Assembly (NCBI RefSeq): GCF_016862075.1
Contig: NZ_BOMG01000060.1
Location: 25,081 to 89,080 of the forward strand
Source: Actinoplanes couchii
GTDB taxonomy: Bacteria > Actinomycetota > Actinomycetes > Mycobacteriales > Micromonosporaceae
DNA: 64,000 bases
Reading direction: 5' to 3'
Shown: positions 40,073 through 49,006 of the stretch, in pieces
Layout of the letters: every line of letters starts with the position of its first letter
Position numbering within the stretch: the first letter of the stretch is position 1
Position numbers and translations under genes: made by a program
The notes under the pieces: model-generated
Told to the model about the DNA's origin: nothing
What the model saw: only the letters and a program-made list of their open reading frames with translations
Databases searched by the model: none

Positions 40073-40786
40073 ATGCTGGATACGTACGACGCCGTGCTCT
40101 TCGACTGTGACGGGGTCCTGGTCGACTCCGAGCGGATCACCAACACCGTGCTCCGGGAGATGCTGCACGAGCTGGGCTGGGAGCTGTCGGCGGAGGACTG
40201 TTTCCGGCTGTTCGTCGGGCGCTCGGTCCGGGACGAGAGCCCGATGATCACCGAGCGCACCGGGTTCACCGTTACCGCCGAGTGGATCGCGGCGTTCCGG
40301 GCCCGCCGCAACGTGGCCCTGACCCGGGACCTGCTGGCGATCCCCGGCGCCGTCGCCGCGGTCCGCGCGATCGACCGGCTCACCGGCGGGCAACTGGCCT
40401 GCGCGAGCGGCGCGGACCGCGCCAAGATCGAACTCCAGCTGACCAAGGTCGGACTCGCCGACGCCTTCGCCGGGAAGATCTTCAGCGGCATGGAGACCCC
40501 GCGCACCAAGCCCGCACCTGATGTCTACCTGGCCGCGGCGGCCGCCCTCGGTGTCGACCCGGCCCGCGCGGCTGTCGTCGAGGACACCCCGACCGGGGTC
40601 CGGGCCGGAGTGGCGGCCGGAGCGACCGTCTTCGGTTACTGCCCGCCGGACAGCCCGGCCCACCAGCCGCCGCAGGTGATGCTGGACGCCGGCGCCACCC
40701 ACACGTTCGGCGACATGGCCGAACTGCCCGCGCTGCTGGCCACGGCTCAGCCGGCGAACCGGGCCCTGCGCGCCATCGACCGGTAA
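40073..40786 (+). CDS. HAD-superfamily phosphatase / phosphoglucomutase-like
   Basis: A 237-residue HAD hydrolase of subfamily I. Motif I is LFDCDGVLVDSE, motif II is CASGA, motif III is the Lys in RTKPAPDVY, and motif IV is VVEDTPTG. The helical cap between motifs I and II matches beta-phosphoglucomutase and sugar-phosphate phosphatases (GPH/YfbT group). The ATG at 40073 is chosen because the earlier ATG lies in a hairpin and AGGG precedes 40073. The last 40 bp overlap the convergent glycosidase gene. Confidence 0.88.
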   Translation: MLDTYDAVLFDCDGVLVDSERITNTVLREMLHELGWELSAEDCFRLFVGRSVRDESPMITERTGFTVTAEWIAAFRARRNVALTRDLLAIPGAVAAVRAIDRLTGGQLACASGADRAKIELQLTKVGLADAFAGKIFSGMETPRTKPAPDVYLAAAAALGVDPARAAVVEDTPTGVRAGVAAGATVFGYCPPDSPAHQPPQVMLDAGATHTFGDMAELPALLATAQPANRALRAIDR

Positions 40787-41691
40787 GCGGCAAGCGCCGC
40801 AGCGTCGGTGTCCGGCCGGAAATTGCGGGACGTGCCCTTCTGGTTGTCGGTGTCGAACCAGACCACGGCACCGATCGACGGCGTTTCCGTGACGTACTGG
40901 GAAAGTTTCTTGATCCAGGGGCCTTTGGTGTTCTTCCCGTGCCCGATCGCGGCGGTCTCGGCGAGGACGATCGGTTTGCGTTTGCCGTAGGCCGACACGA
41001 TCGGGGTGAACAGCGTCTTCGGCGATTCTTTCGAGAAGTTGTAGCCGGAGACGCCCACCCAGTCGACGTAGGAATCGCCCGGATAGTAGTTCTGGAATCT
41101 GTTCCACGACACGTCCGGGCCGGAATTCCAGTTCGGTGACCAGACCCAGGCGACGTTCGTGGCCCCGTTCTCCCGGAAGATCCGGTGCATCCGGCGCCAC
41201 GACTTGACGTATCCGGCCGGTTTCTTCCCGTTGTGGGCGCCGTCCCAGGAGAACCAGTTGCCGTTCATCTCCCAGCCCCAGCGCAGCATCACCGGCCGTT
41301 TCATACCGGCCAGCCGGGTCGCCATCAGAGCGATGTTCCTATCCGATTTCCCGCTGGTGATCCGCTGGTGGGTGGTGCCGTCCCAGGACACCATCAGCAC
41401 CGCGCTCGACGGCACCTCCGGCTCGCTGACCGGCGCGTACCCGGACCACGGGTAGTAGCGGTGGATGATCCGCTGCTCCCGGCCGAGCTGTTCCCGGCGC
41501 AGCGCCAGGCTCTCGGTGAGCGTCTTTCCGCGCAGCGACAGATACGATCCGAGCATCGCCTTACCGGCCCGGAACGGAACGGCCCCGCCTTTTCCGCGGG
41601 CCGCTTGCGCGGCATCAGGAGCCAGGACCATCGCCGGTACGGCCAACGAAAGCATCCCCAGCAACTGCCGCCTGGCCAGCCCGTTCTCCAT
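40747..41691 (-). CDS. secreted GH26-like glycoside hydrolase
   Basis: A 314-residue exported protein with a twin-arginine-like signal (ARRQLLGMLSLAVPA, cut near AQA at about 30). The rest matches GH26 mannanase-type barrels. The acid/base Glu is in RWGWEMNGNWFSW, the nucleophile Glu is in VLAETAAIG, and WVWSPNW and WVGVSGYN are also typical. It probably cleaves beta-mannan or a related glucan outside the cell. With the pectinesterase, it suggests plant cell-wall use. Confidence 0.85.
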   Translation of the reverse strand: MENGLARRQLLGMLSLAVPAMVLAPDAAQAARGKGGAVPFRAGKAMLGSYLSLRGKTLTESLALRREQLGREQRIIHRYYPWSGYAPVSEPEVPSSAVLMVSWDGTTHQRITSGKSDRNIALMATRLAGMKRPVMLRWGWEMNGNWFSWDGAHNGKKPAGYVKSWRRMHRIFRENGATNVAWVWSPNWNSGPDVSWNRFQNYYPGDSYVDWVGVSGYNFSKESPKTLFTPIVSAYGKRKPIVLAETAAIGHGKNTKGPWIKKLSQYVTETPSIGAVVWFDTDNQKGTSRNFRPDTDAAALAAYRSMARRARFAG

Positions 41692-41763
41692 GCCGTCCAG
41701 CGTGCCCGTGGCCGCCGGGCATCCACCTCACACACTCGTGCGGATAATTCGAGCCGGGAAACG

Positions 41764-42486
41764 CTAAAGTTCTGCCTTCTCCTCGCCGCGCCGGAAAACC
41801 ACGTCGGTCACGTCGGCGGCCAACTCGGTGAAATCGGTGCCGTAGGCGGCCGGCTCGACGATCCGCAGCACCAGCGCGAACGGGCGGTCCGCGCCGTACC
41901 GCCCGTTCAGAACCGCATGATGCCTGGCCAGATAACGGGCGCCGGCCAGGTTGCTGCCCGCACTGAGGCCGCCGATGTAGAATACCGGACGGCCACCGGC
42001 CGGACCCCAGAACCGGGCCAGCAGCACGTAACTGTTCTCCGCGCTGAGCACGTATTCGGTGCCGCCCACGGTGAACGACATCCGCCGTTTCACGTCGTCG
42101 AAAACCTCGTACGTGACGCCTCTCAGGATCGTCCGCACGTGGGTGGCGCTGCGCGGGCTGGCGTCACCCGGCCCGCCGACACAGAATTCGGTCAGCCGCC
42201 CGATCTCGCCGGACGGCTGATCCTCACCGACCCGGTCGGCGTGCGCGCCGCACTCCCGCGCGATCGTCGCCAGCTCCACCAGGGCGGCGACGTCCCGCCG
42301 GTGCACACTGGACTCCTTCGGCGACGACGCGTGCCGCGACACCACGAGCAGGCAACTCGCGCCGGAGCCGAGCCCGAAGAACGCCCGCTCCCGGCTCAGC
42401 TTGCGCCGCCGCACCAGAAACCCGGCGAGCCACACGGACGTGCCGGCGATGACGCTGGCCAACAGATTGATCAGAAGGTCCCCCAC
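41764..42486 (-). CDS. membrane-anchored protein of unknown function
   Basis: A 240-residue protein with one N-terminal membrane helix (about 4-24, LINLLASVIAGTSVWLAGFLV) and a basic RRRK stop-transfer, so the rest is probably cytoplasmic. The soluble part has a conserved-looking cysteine and glycine pattern: GLGSGASCLLVVSRHA, then RECGAHAD, TEFCVGGPGDASPRSATHV and YIGGLSAGSNLAGARYL. The paired Gly-Gly motifs before Ser/Asn and a helix suggest a nucleotide- or ligand-binding fold. I do not recognise the family. It is 40 bp from the subtilase gene on the same strand. Confidence 0.6.
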   Translation of the reverse strand: MGDLLINLLASVIAGTSVWLAGFLVRRRKLSRERAFFGLGSGASCLLVVSRHASSPKESSVHRRDVAALVELATIARECGAHADRVGEDQPSGEIGRLTEFCVGGPGDASPRSATHVRTILRGVTYEVFDDVKRRMSFTVGGTEYVLSAENSYVLLARFWGPAGGRPVFYIGGLSAGSNLAGARYLARHHAVLNGRYGADRPFALVLRIVEPAAYGTDFTELAADVTDVVFRRGEEKAEL

Positions 42487-42526
42487 CCCCCGATCATGTC
42501 CGATGTGGCTCGCCGAACCCAGGCCC

Positions 42527-45151
42527 CTAGCCGACCTGCCAGGTTTCGTGGGTGGTGCGGCCGGCCGGGTACTGGCGTCGGGGGCCGTCGACCGATTCTG
42601 ATCCGGTGGGGGTGGTGGCTGCCACCTGGGTGGCCCAGTACAGGTCGGGGGCCACGCTGACGTGTTCGGTGCGGTGGAACGGCATGTCGAACTCGATCAG
42701 GCCGGAGTGGCTGTACCAGCTCGGGTCGTCGCCGAGCTGGCCCTGCCAGGAACGGCCGCCGACCGCGCCGGGCGTGCCGGACCGGTAGGTCGCCCGGATC
42801 GTGGCCAGGTCGGCGTCGCGGACGGTGCGGCGGTATCCGGTGGGCACCGTGCCCCGGACGATCTGGAACAGCTCGTACAGGTACGGGCTGTTCCGGCCGG
42901 GCCGGGAGAACGTGCCGGTGAACGTGGTGACGAAGCCGGGCACCGGTTTGCGGGAGCCGACCACGCCGACCGCCGCCTGCCGGAACGACGGCACGTCCAT
43001 GCTGGACTGCAGCGACGGCCAGCGCAGCGAGACACTGCCGAGGTCCTGGGCGGCGTCCCGCGGCGGGACCGAGATCGCCACCGGCGCGGCCTTCCCGGCG
43101 TCGACCCGCACGGTCATCGGCCGGTCGACGACCAGGGCGGGCTGCCCCAGCACGGTGGACTCGTCGTCGTCGGTGGTGTCGGTGTCCCGGCCACGGAAGA
43201 CGTAACCGGCCAGGCCGTACGTGCCGCGCGGCACCCGGAACGTCATCGTGGGCGTGGTGCCGACCTCGAACCACGACGCACCCCCGTCGACGCCGTCCAG
43301 GGACACCGCGACGTCGGTCGCCGGGGAGCCGTCCCGGTTGCGGAAGTCGAGGTTCACCGGGTAGCTCTCCACCTCCTTGTCCAGCGCGTACGGCACCCGC
43401 ACCTCGACACCGCCCGCCCCGGTGGCCGTCAGACGACCCTCCTGGATGCCGTCCGGGCCGGGCACCCGGGTGTCGGCGGTCAGCGTGGTCGACGCCTGTC
43501 CACCGGCCGGTACGGTCAGCGTGCCGGCGCCGAGGGTGAGGCCCGGCCGCGGCGGGGTCAGCGCGAGCGTCAGCGTGACCGGTTCGGCGCCGGAGTTGCG
43601 GTAGGTGACGCGCTTGGTGACCGGGGTGTCGTCGTCGTGCGGCCAGGCCTGCCGGCCGAAACTCAGGCTGCCGCCGTCCACCGTGATCTCCTGCTCGACC
43701 GCCCGTGCCATGTCCACCCGGCCGGCGCCCTGGGCCAGCACACTCTCGCCGTCCAGACCGGCGGCCGAGGCCATCAGCGCCTCCTTGCGCCGGGCCGCGG
43801 TCCAGCCGGGGTGCTTCTGGGTGAGGATCGCCGCTGCCGCCGCCACGTGCGGTGCCGCCATCGACGTGCCGGACATCTCGGTGTAGCCCTCGATCGGGCC
43901 CGGTTCGGTGTCGCTGTGCGCGGCCCGGGCGGCCAGGATGCCGACGCCCGGTGCGGCGATGTCCGGTTTCAGCCCGGCGTCACCGGCACGCGGGCCGCGG
44001 TTGGAGAAGCCGGCGATCCGGTCGGCGGAGTCCACCGCGGCGACGGTCAACGCCGCGTCGGCGCTGCCGGGCGATCCGACAGTGCCGTCCGGGTTGCGGC
44101 TCGGCCCGCTGTTGCCGGCCGCGATCACGAACAGGCTGTCGTACCGGGCGGTCAGCTCGCCGACCGCCTTCTCGAGCGGGTCGATCCCGGGGGAGTCGTC
44201 ACCACCGAGACTCATGTTGATCACCCGGGACCGCGGGGCGGCCCACTGCATGCCGGCGATGATCTCCGAATCGGTGCACCACCCGCCGGCGTCGCAGACT
44301 TTGCCGATGTTCAGCCGTACGCCGGGAGCCGCCCCTCGATGTCTGCCTTCTGATGCCGCGCCGGTTCCGGCGATGATGGAGGCCACGTGGGTGCCGTGCC
44401 CGGCCCGGTCGTCGATGTCCGGCTCGGTGATGAAGTTGGCCGTCTCGTTGATCCGCCCGGCGAGATCCGGGTGGCCCGGATCGATGCCCGAGTCGAGCAC
44501 CGCGACGGTGACGTCCGTCCCGGTCAGGCCCTTGGCCCAGGCCGCCGGGGCGTTGATCTGCGCGTTGCTGGTCTCGTCGGTCAGGCGCCGCCTGCCGTCC
44601 AGCCAGATCCGGGTCATCCCACCCGACAGGGCCTTCGCCGCGGGCCCGGCCGGGACCGCCGACCGCCACAACCGGGCCCGGCTGTCGTGGTCCGCCCGCA
44701 GCGCGGTCAGCCCGACCGACGACAGGTCCCGGGTCACCGCGGCACCGGCCCGCCGGGCGATCGTCGTGCCGGTCTTCGACTCCAGCAGCAGGGGAAGGTC
44801 GTCGTGACCATCCCGGCGCAGCTTCGTCAGGTCGAACAGATCGGCGTCCACCCGACCGGATTCGATCAGCCCGAAGGCGTCCAGGGGGATCACGTGGTGG
44901 GCGGTCGGGGTTCGGTTCGTCACGAAACGCATCGCCGACCGGCCGGGGCCGCGGGTGATGGCGATCGCGCCGTCCGCGGACTCGGTCACCCGGTCGCCGG
45001 TGATCAGCGTGACGGACCGGGCGGCACGGCCCGCCGGTTTCGGCGCCGCTTCGGCGGGGGCGGCCAGGGCGACGGTCGACAGGACCACCCCGACCGCGAG
45101 GAATCTCCGCAATGGAGTCACAGGGGACATGCCGACGAGGCTCGCGGACAT
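42527..45151 (-). CDS. secreted S8 family serine peptidase (subtilase)
   Basis: An 874-residue exported subtilisin-type protease. ATG 45151 has GGGAGA 8 bp upstream; ATG 45130 is an alternative. A signal peptide covers about 1-35 (cut near AEA), followed by a propeptide-like region (about 40-200). The catalytic domain (about 205-500) has Asp in VAVLDSGIDPGHPD, His in GHGTHVASIIAGTG, Asn in VIAAGNSGP and Ser in SGTSMAAPH. The C-terminal part (about 500-874) has beta-sandwich-like regions typical of extracellular substrate-binding or stability domains. It is divergent from an ECF sigma factor gene 127 bp away. Confidence 0.93.
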   Translation of the reverse strand: MSASLVGMSPVTPLRRFLAVGVVLSTVALAAPAEAAPKPAGRAARSVTLITGDRVTESADGAIAITRGPGRSAMRFVTNRTPTAHHVIPLDAFGLIESGRVDADLFDLTKLRRDGHDDLPLLLESKTGTTIARRAGAAVTRDLSSVGLTALRADHDSRARLWRSAVPAGPAAKALSGGMTRIWLDGRRRLTDETSNAQINAPAAWAKGLTGTDVTVAVLDSGIDPGHPDLAGRINETANFITEPDIDDRAGHGTHVASIIAGTGAASEGRHRGAAPGVRLNIGKVCDAGGWCTDSEIIAGMQWAAPRSRVINMSLGGDDSPGIDPLEKAVGELTARYDSLFVIAAGNSGPSRNPDGTVGSPGSADAALTVAAVDSADRIAGFSNRGPRAGDAGLKPDIAAPGVGILAARAAHSDTEPGPIEGYTEMSGTSMAAPHVAAAAAILTQKHPGWTAARRKEALMASAAGLDGESVLAQGAGRVDMARAVEQEITVDGGSLSFGRQAWPHDDDTPVTKRVTYRNSGAEPVTLTLALTPPRPGLTLGAGTLTVPAGGQASTTLTADTRVPGPDGIQEGRLTATGAGGVEVRVPYALDKEVESYPVNLDFRNRDGSPATDVAVSLDGVDGGASWFEVGTTPTMTFRVPRGTYGLAGYVFRGRDTDTTDDDESTVLGQPALVVDRPMTVRVDAGKAAPVAISVPPRDAAQDLGSVSLRWPSLQSSMDVPSFRQAAVGVVGSRKPVPGFVTTFTGTFSRPGRNSPYLYELFQIVRGTVPTGYRRTVRDADLATIRATYRSGTPGAVGGRSWQGQLGDDPSWYSHSGLIEFDMPFHRTEHVSVAPDLYWATQVAATTPTGSESVDGPRRQYPAGRTTHETWQVG

Positions 45152-45278
45152 CGAAGATCTCCCACATCTGTCCACGGACGGAGGGCCCTCGGCCAAAAGG
45201 GGGAGAAGGATCTCTGAACACTTTCGCGGCGGATCGGCAATGTCCGGTGGGAAGCGCGAAGTTCTGCCAAGGAGGGCC

Positions 45279-45851
45279 ATGGCAACGGATGCGGATTTGA
45301 TCGGCCGGTCGCTGGACGGCGACGCCGACGCCTTCGTGGAGGTGGTCGAGCGTCACGAGGCCGCCGTCGGTTCGTACCTGGTGCGCCGGGTGGGGCGCGA
45401 CGCGGCCGAGGACCTGCTGGGCGAGGTCTGGGTCGCGGCGTTCGAGTCGCGGAGATCGTACGACCGGTCGTACGACGACGCCCGGCCGTGGCTGTACGGG
45501 GTGGCGCTGAACCGGTTGCGCCGCTACTGGCGGTCCCGTCCGGCCGAGGACCTGGTCCCGGACGTGTCGGACCTGGTCAGCGGATGGGATCCGTGGTCCG
45601 CGGTGGACCTCGGGGTGGACGCCCGGGCGGTGCTCCGGTCGGCCCTGGGCCGGCTCAAGCCCGACGAGCGGGAGGTCCTGCGGCTGGTGGCCTGGGAGGA
45701 CCTGACCGCGGCAGCCGCCGCACAGACCCTCGGCATGCCGGCCGGCACCGCGCGGCGGCTGCTCATGCAGGCCCGGGCGGCGCTGCGGGCCGCGCCGGGG
45801 GTGGCCGCGCTTCTGAAGGAACGCAACACCACGAAGGAGAGGCATTCATGA
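45279..45851 (+). CDS. RNA polymerase ECF sigma factor
   Basis: A 190-residue ECF sigma factor. Region 2 (about 8-85) has DADAFVEVVERHEAAVGSYLVRRVGRDAAEDLLGEVWVAAFE and RPWLYGVALN. Region 4 (about 120-180) has LGRLKPDEREVLRLVAWEDLTAAAAAQTLGMPAGTARRLLMQARAAL. ATG 45279 is preceded by AAGGAGG. The next gene starts in its stop (ATGA), a CU044_5270-type protein that usually pairs with such sigma factors. It probably controls an envelope response; the divergent subtilase may be a target. Confidence 0.92.
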   Translation: MATDADLIGRSLDGDADAFVEVVERHEAAVGSYLVRRVGRDAAEDLLGEVWVAAFESRRSYDRSYDDARPWLYGVALNRLRRYWRSRPAEDLVPDVSDLVSGWDPWSAVDLGVDARAVLRSALGRLKPDEREVLRLVAWEDLTAAAAAQTLGMPAGTARRLLMQARAALRAAPGVAALLKERNTTKERHS

Positions 45852-46915
45852 CCGACGAGCTCGATCTGGTCGGTGACCTGGGCCGCGTGCAACCACTGAG
45901 CCACGAGGCACACCAGCGGGCGCGGTCGGTGCTGCGTGCCGCGATGCAGGACCCCGGAACCGTGCGGTTGCTGGGTGTGGACAAGACCGAGGAGACGACT
46001 TCACTCATGGACAAGACGACCAGGCGCCGTCGCGGGTTCGGTATCGGCGCGGGTGTGGGGGTGGCGGCCGCCGCCGCGGCGATCGCCGCCCTGTTCCTCA
46101 ACACCTCGGCGCCGGGAGCCACCATGGCCGGTGCGGATGCGCCGCCGGCCGCCGTGGCGACCGCGGACGCGCCGCTGATGACCCTCGCCGGGTCGATCAA
46201 GACGGTGGCCTTCACGGAGGGCGACGCGTGGCTGGTGAAGGCGACCCAGGTGCACGGCACCAGGACCATGCAGGTGCTCTACACGCTGTACACCGACGGC
46301 CACGCGATCTACTCGGGTAACAGCGTGGCCGACATCAAGCGGGCGATGAAACTGAAGCAGGACCAGATGACCGAAGGTGGGTACGCCCCGCTGCTCAAGG
46401 CGGCCGTCGCCGCGGCGGACGACAGCCCGGCCGACGGACGGGACCGGATGCTCGAGACGGGCGGGGATCCGTTCGCCGGCCTGGACGCCGCGGCGCAGGA
46501 GAAGCAGTGGGCCGCCGGGCAGGCGGAGGCCCAGGCGCGGGTCAAGGAGAAGGGCGGCACCTACACGCCGAAGCCGTACAGCCCGGAGGCCGTCGAGCGG
46601 CACCTCGACAACGCTCTGTGGACGTACAGCACCCAGGCTCTGGGCGCCGGTGACGGCAACACCCAGGTCCGGTCGGGTGTGCTGCGGCTGCTGTCCACCA
46701 TCGCCGCGGTCGAGGTGACGAAGTCGACCACCGGCGGCACGGCCACGCTGACCCTCACCGCCGGTCCGGAGGTCTTCGGTGGCGAGGGCGACGAGGTGCT
46801 GATCATCGACGCGAAGACCGGCATGCTGGTCGAGAGCGTGTCCACGGTGCCGGGCATCCCAGTCGCCAAAACGACCTACGAGTCCACCCGGGTCACCGCG
46901 GCCGACCTGTCGTAG
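45848..46915 (+). CDS. CU044_5270-type membrane protein, partner of the ECF sigma factor
   Basis: A 355-residue protein: a short cytoplasmic N-terminal part (about 1-60), one membrane helix at about 60-82 (IGAGVGVAAAAAAIAALFL) and a long extracytoplasmic domain with strand-rich segments (TMQVLYTLYTDGHAIYSG, TATLTLTAGPEVFGGEG). The plan and the 4-bp overlap with the sigma gene fit the CU044_5270 family, thought to act as sensor/anti-sigma-like partners. No zinc-binding HxxxCxxC (ZAS) motif is visible, so any anti-sigma action would be by a different mode. Confidence 0.78.
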   Translation: MTDELDLVGDLGRVQPLSHEAHQRARSVLRAAMQDPGTVRLLGVDKTEETTSLMDKTTRRRRGFGIGAGVGVAAAAAAIAALFLNTSAPGATMAGADAPPAAVATADAPLMTLAGSIKTVAFTEGDAWLVKATQVHGTRTMQVLYTLYTDGHAIYSGNSVADIKRAMKLKQDQMTEGGYAPLLKAAVAAADDSPADGRDRMLETGGDPFAGLDAAAQEKQWAAGQAEAQARVKEKGGTYTPKPYSPEAVERHLDNALWTYSTQALGAGDGNTQVRSGVLRLLSTIAAVEVTKSTTGGTATLTLTAGPEVFGGEGDEVLIIDAKTGMLVESVSTVPGIPVAKTTYESTRVTAADLS

Positions 46916-46927
46916 CTGCCGCGCCGG

Positions 46928-47053
46928 ATGTCCGGCTCGCTGTTCCTGCCGGTCGCGGCGATCGGGGTCGGCGCGGTGCTCCGGTCGGCGGAGACCAACA
47001 GGCAACGGGCTCTTGCCGCGGTACGCGCGGAGCAGCGCGCCGATATCGGTTGA
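46928..47053 (+). CDS. possible 41-residue membrane peptide
   Basis: A short frame (MSGSLFLPVAAIGVGAVL...) in the 159-bp gap after the CU044_5270 gene. It has a hydrophobic N-terminal half and a basic tail, but no clear ribosome site. It may be a remnant of a membrane protein end; its reality is uncertain. Confidence 0.25.
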   Translation: MSGSLFLPVAAIGVGAVLRSAETNRQRALAAVRAEQRADIG

Positions 47054-47074
47054 CCGGGTCGATACGTTCGAGGT

Positions 47075-47614
47075 GTGCACAGGGACTGGACGCTGGGGGT
47101 GGACGTCGGCGGGGTGATCGTGGCGATCGTTCCCGGTGGGGAGGACACGTCGTTCTTCGGTGGTCGCTATCTGGAGACCCCCGCCGTGGACGGCGTCTTC
47201 GAGGCGCTCGCCGCGCTGACCGCCGGGCCGTTCGCCGGGCGGGTGCACATCGTGTCGAAAGCGGGCCCGAAAGTGGCCGGCCACACCCGCGAATGGATGG
47301 AGCATCACCGGTTCTTCGAGCGGACCGGGATCAACCCCGCCCATCTCCATTTCGTCCGGGAACGGCGTGACAAAGCCCCGGTCTGCCGGCGACTCGGCAT
47401 CACCCATTTCGTCGACGACCGCCCCGACGTGCTGGCCTGTCTGGAGACGGTCGAGCACAGGTTCCTCTTCCGGCCACCGGAGACGCCGGGCTGGGCCGGG
47501 CTGGCCGCCCTGCTGATAGCGTCGGGCGATGATCGGGTTCCCGGGGAAACGCCTGGCCGCAGTGCTCGGCTGTCGCGTTCGGCCCGTCGCCGGGGTTCCC
47601 GCCCGGCCCGGTGA
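47075..47614 (+). CDS. HAD-like hydrolase
   Basis: A 179-residue GTG-start protein. The N-terminal motif LGVDVGGVIVAI fits HAD motif I with Gly in place of the second Asp. HIVSKAG fits motif II and FVDDRPDVLACL fits motif IV; a Lys at RRDKAPVCRRLG serves motif III. This resembles small 5'-nucleotidase/polynucleotide-kinase-phosphatase-type HADs. The C-terminal 25 residues are Arg/Ser-rich and look non-conserved, perhaps extended past the true end by a lost stop. The next gene starts 19 bp downstream. Confidence 0.7.
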   Translation: MHRDWTLGVDVGGVIVAIVPGGEDTSFFGGRYLETPAVDGVFEALAALTAGPFAGRVHIVSKAGPKVAGHTREWMEHHRFFERTGINPAHLHFVRERRDKAPVCRRLGITHFVDDRPDVLACLETVEHRFLFRPPETPGWAGLAALLIASGDDRVPGETPGRSARLSRSARRRGSRPAR

Positions 47615-47632
47615 GCCCGCCGGGGCGCCCTG

Positions 47633-48736
47633 ATGGACGTCATCTCGCTGACCGGGCCGGACAGTCACCGGCTGACCCGGGCCCCCGGCGTCGGCAGCTG
47701 TTCGCTGGGCGGTCCGGAGGCGGATCTGCGGGTCGCGCCGGGCGACCGGATCGACTGGACCGTCTTCGACCGGTTCAGCACGCCGGCCGGGTCGCCGTGG
47801 CCGCGCTGGATCGCCTACCGGGGCGACGACACGAGCTGGATCGAGTGGTCCCGGCGACGGCCGATCGAGGGCTTCACCTGGGCGCCGACGGCCGGGCACG
47901 ACGTCGACACGAGCAACACCGACATCCACACCCTGGGCGTACGTCTGGGTGCGGCCCCGGTACGCCTGGTCCTGCCGCCGTCCCGGCATTTCTCGGTCAG
48001 CGGCGACCTCACCCGGTTCACGCCGGTGCTCGCGCCGGGCGCCGAGTGCCCGTCCCTGGGGTTCGCCCCGGACGGCGCGGAGTGTGCGTTACCGGTCATG
48101 CCCGCGCTGGCCGGTGCCACCGATGTCGCGGTGTCGGTGCAGCCGCTGCGGCAGGTGTTCGACTGCGCGAGCCTGCTCCCGTTCACCGGCCTGCGCAGTC
48201 TTCAGCTGTCCGGCGGCCTGACCAACCTGGAGGCGCTGGCCGGGTTGCGCGGGCTGACCGCTCTGCAGTTGAGATTCGTACCGGACATGGCAGGTCTTCC
48301 GCCTTTGACCGGGTGGCCGGACCTCGAGCACCTGATCGCCTGGAACGTCGACGACCGCGAGGGCAGACGCCTGCGTACCGAATTCCGTGAGGTCTCGAAG
48401 GGGTGGCCCGGCTATTCCTCGGTCTCGAAGTTGCGCAGCCCCGAGTGGTTCGCCACCGAGTACCGCCTGCCGTTCGCCGCGTGGCCGCCGAAGTCCGCCC
48501 GGGCCGCGACCCGGGCGTTCCGGGCCGCCGAGAAGGCGATAGCCGAGGCCGGCACCGAGCCCGAGGTGGAGGCCGCGATCCACCGGTTCGTGACGGCCCT
48601 GAACCGCCTGCCCGCCATGGAGACCACCGAACGGGAGGACGCCGGGGAGGCAGTGATGCTACTGACCACCGAGACCCCGATGGGCGACCTGACCGACCAG
48701 GCCGGCTCCTGGTTCGAAACCACCCGGGACTTCTAG
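47633..48736 (+). CDS. leucine-rich-repeat-like hypothetical protein
   Basis: A 367-residue cytoplasmic protein. The middle (about 180-245) contains a short leucine-rich solenoid (LRSLQLSGGLTNLEALAGLRGLTALQL and following). The N-terminal half is beta-rich with Trp-containing turns (GFTWAP, RWIAYRGDD). The C-terminal part is helical and ends with acidic residues. The LRR suggests protein binding, but partner and role are unknown. It follows the HAD-like gene by 19 bp and is probably in one operon with it. Confidence 0.65.
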   Translation: MDVISLTGPDSHRLTRAPGVGSCSLGGPEADLRVAPGDRIDWTVFDRFSTPAGSPWPRWIAYRGDDTSWIEWSRRRPIEGFTWAPTAGHDVDTSNTDIHTLGVRLGAAPVRLVLPPSRHFSVSGDLTRFTPVLAPGAECPSLGFAPDGAECALPVMPALAGATDVAVSVQPLRQVFDCASLLPFTGLRSLQLSGGLTNLEALAGLRGLTALQLRFVPDMAGLPPLTGWPDLEHLIAWNVDDREGRRLRTEFREVSKGWPGYSSVSKLRSPEWFATEYRLPFAAWPPKSARAATRAFRAAEKAIAEAGTEPEVEAAIHRFVTALNRLPAMETTEREDAGEAVMLLTTETPMGDLTDQAGSWFETTRDF

Positions 48737-49006
48737 AACCGTCCGGCGGGTCGAGTGGGTTCGCCACAGGGTGTTGAACGTGTTCAGCGGCTTCGGCGGG
48801 CCGGGCTCATCACCCACCGGCGGGTGCCCGCGGGGACGTAGCAGTCGACGCCGAGGAAGTCACCCGTGCCCGGATCGTACGTCCGGTAGTCGAATCTGCC
48901 CTTGTCCGGATTCTCGGTCCACGTCCTGGTCAGGACCGGATCCGCTGCCGGACGCGCCGCGGCAGCGTGTCGAGCATGTCCAGGACCCACCCTGCATCAT
49001 CAGAAT

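Noticed and set aside
42662..44353. 563-codon plus-strand frame opposite the subtilase
   Set aside because: It is a GC3 shadow of the subtilase coding strand; no domains and the opposite frame has clear catalytic motifs.
48784..48990. 68-codon minus-strand frame with a protein-like end (TWTENPDKGRFDYRTYDPGTG)
   Set aside because: There is no ribosome site or clear start and it overlaps the promoter of the propeller gene. It could be a remnant but I cannot support it as a gene.
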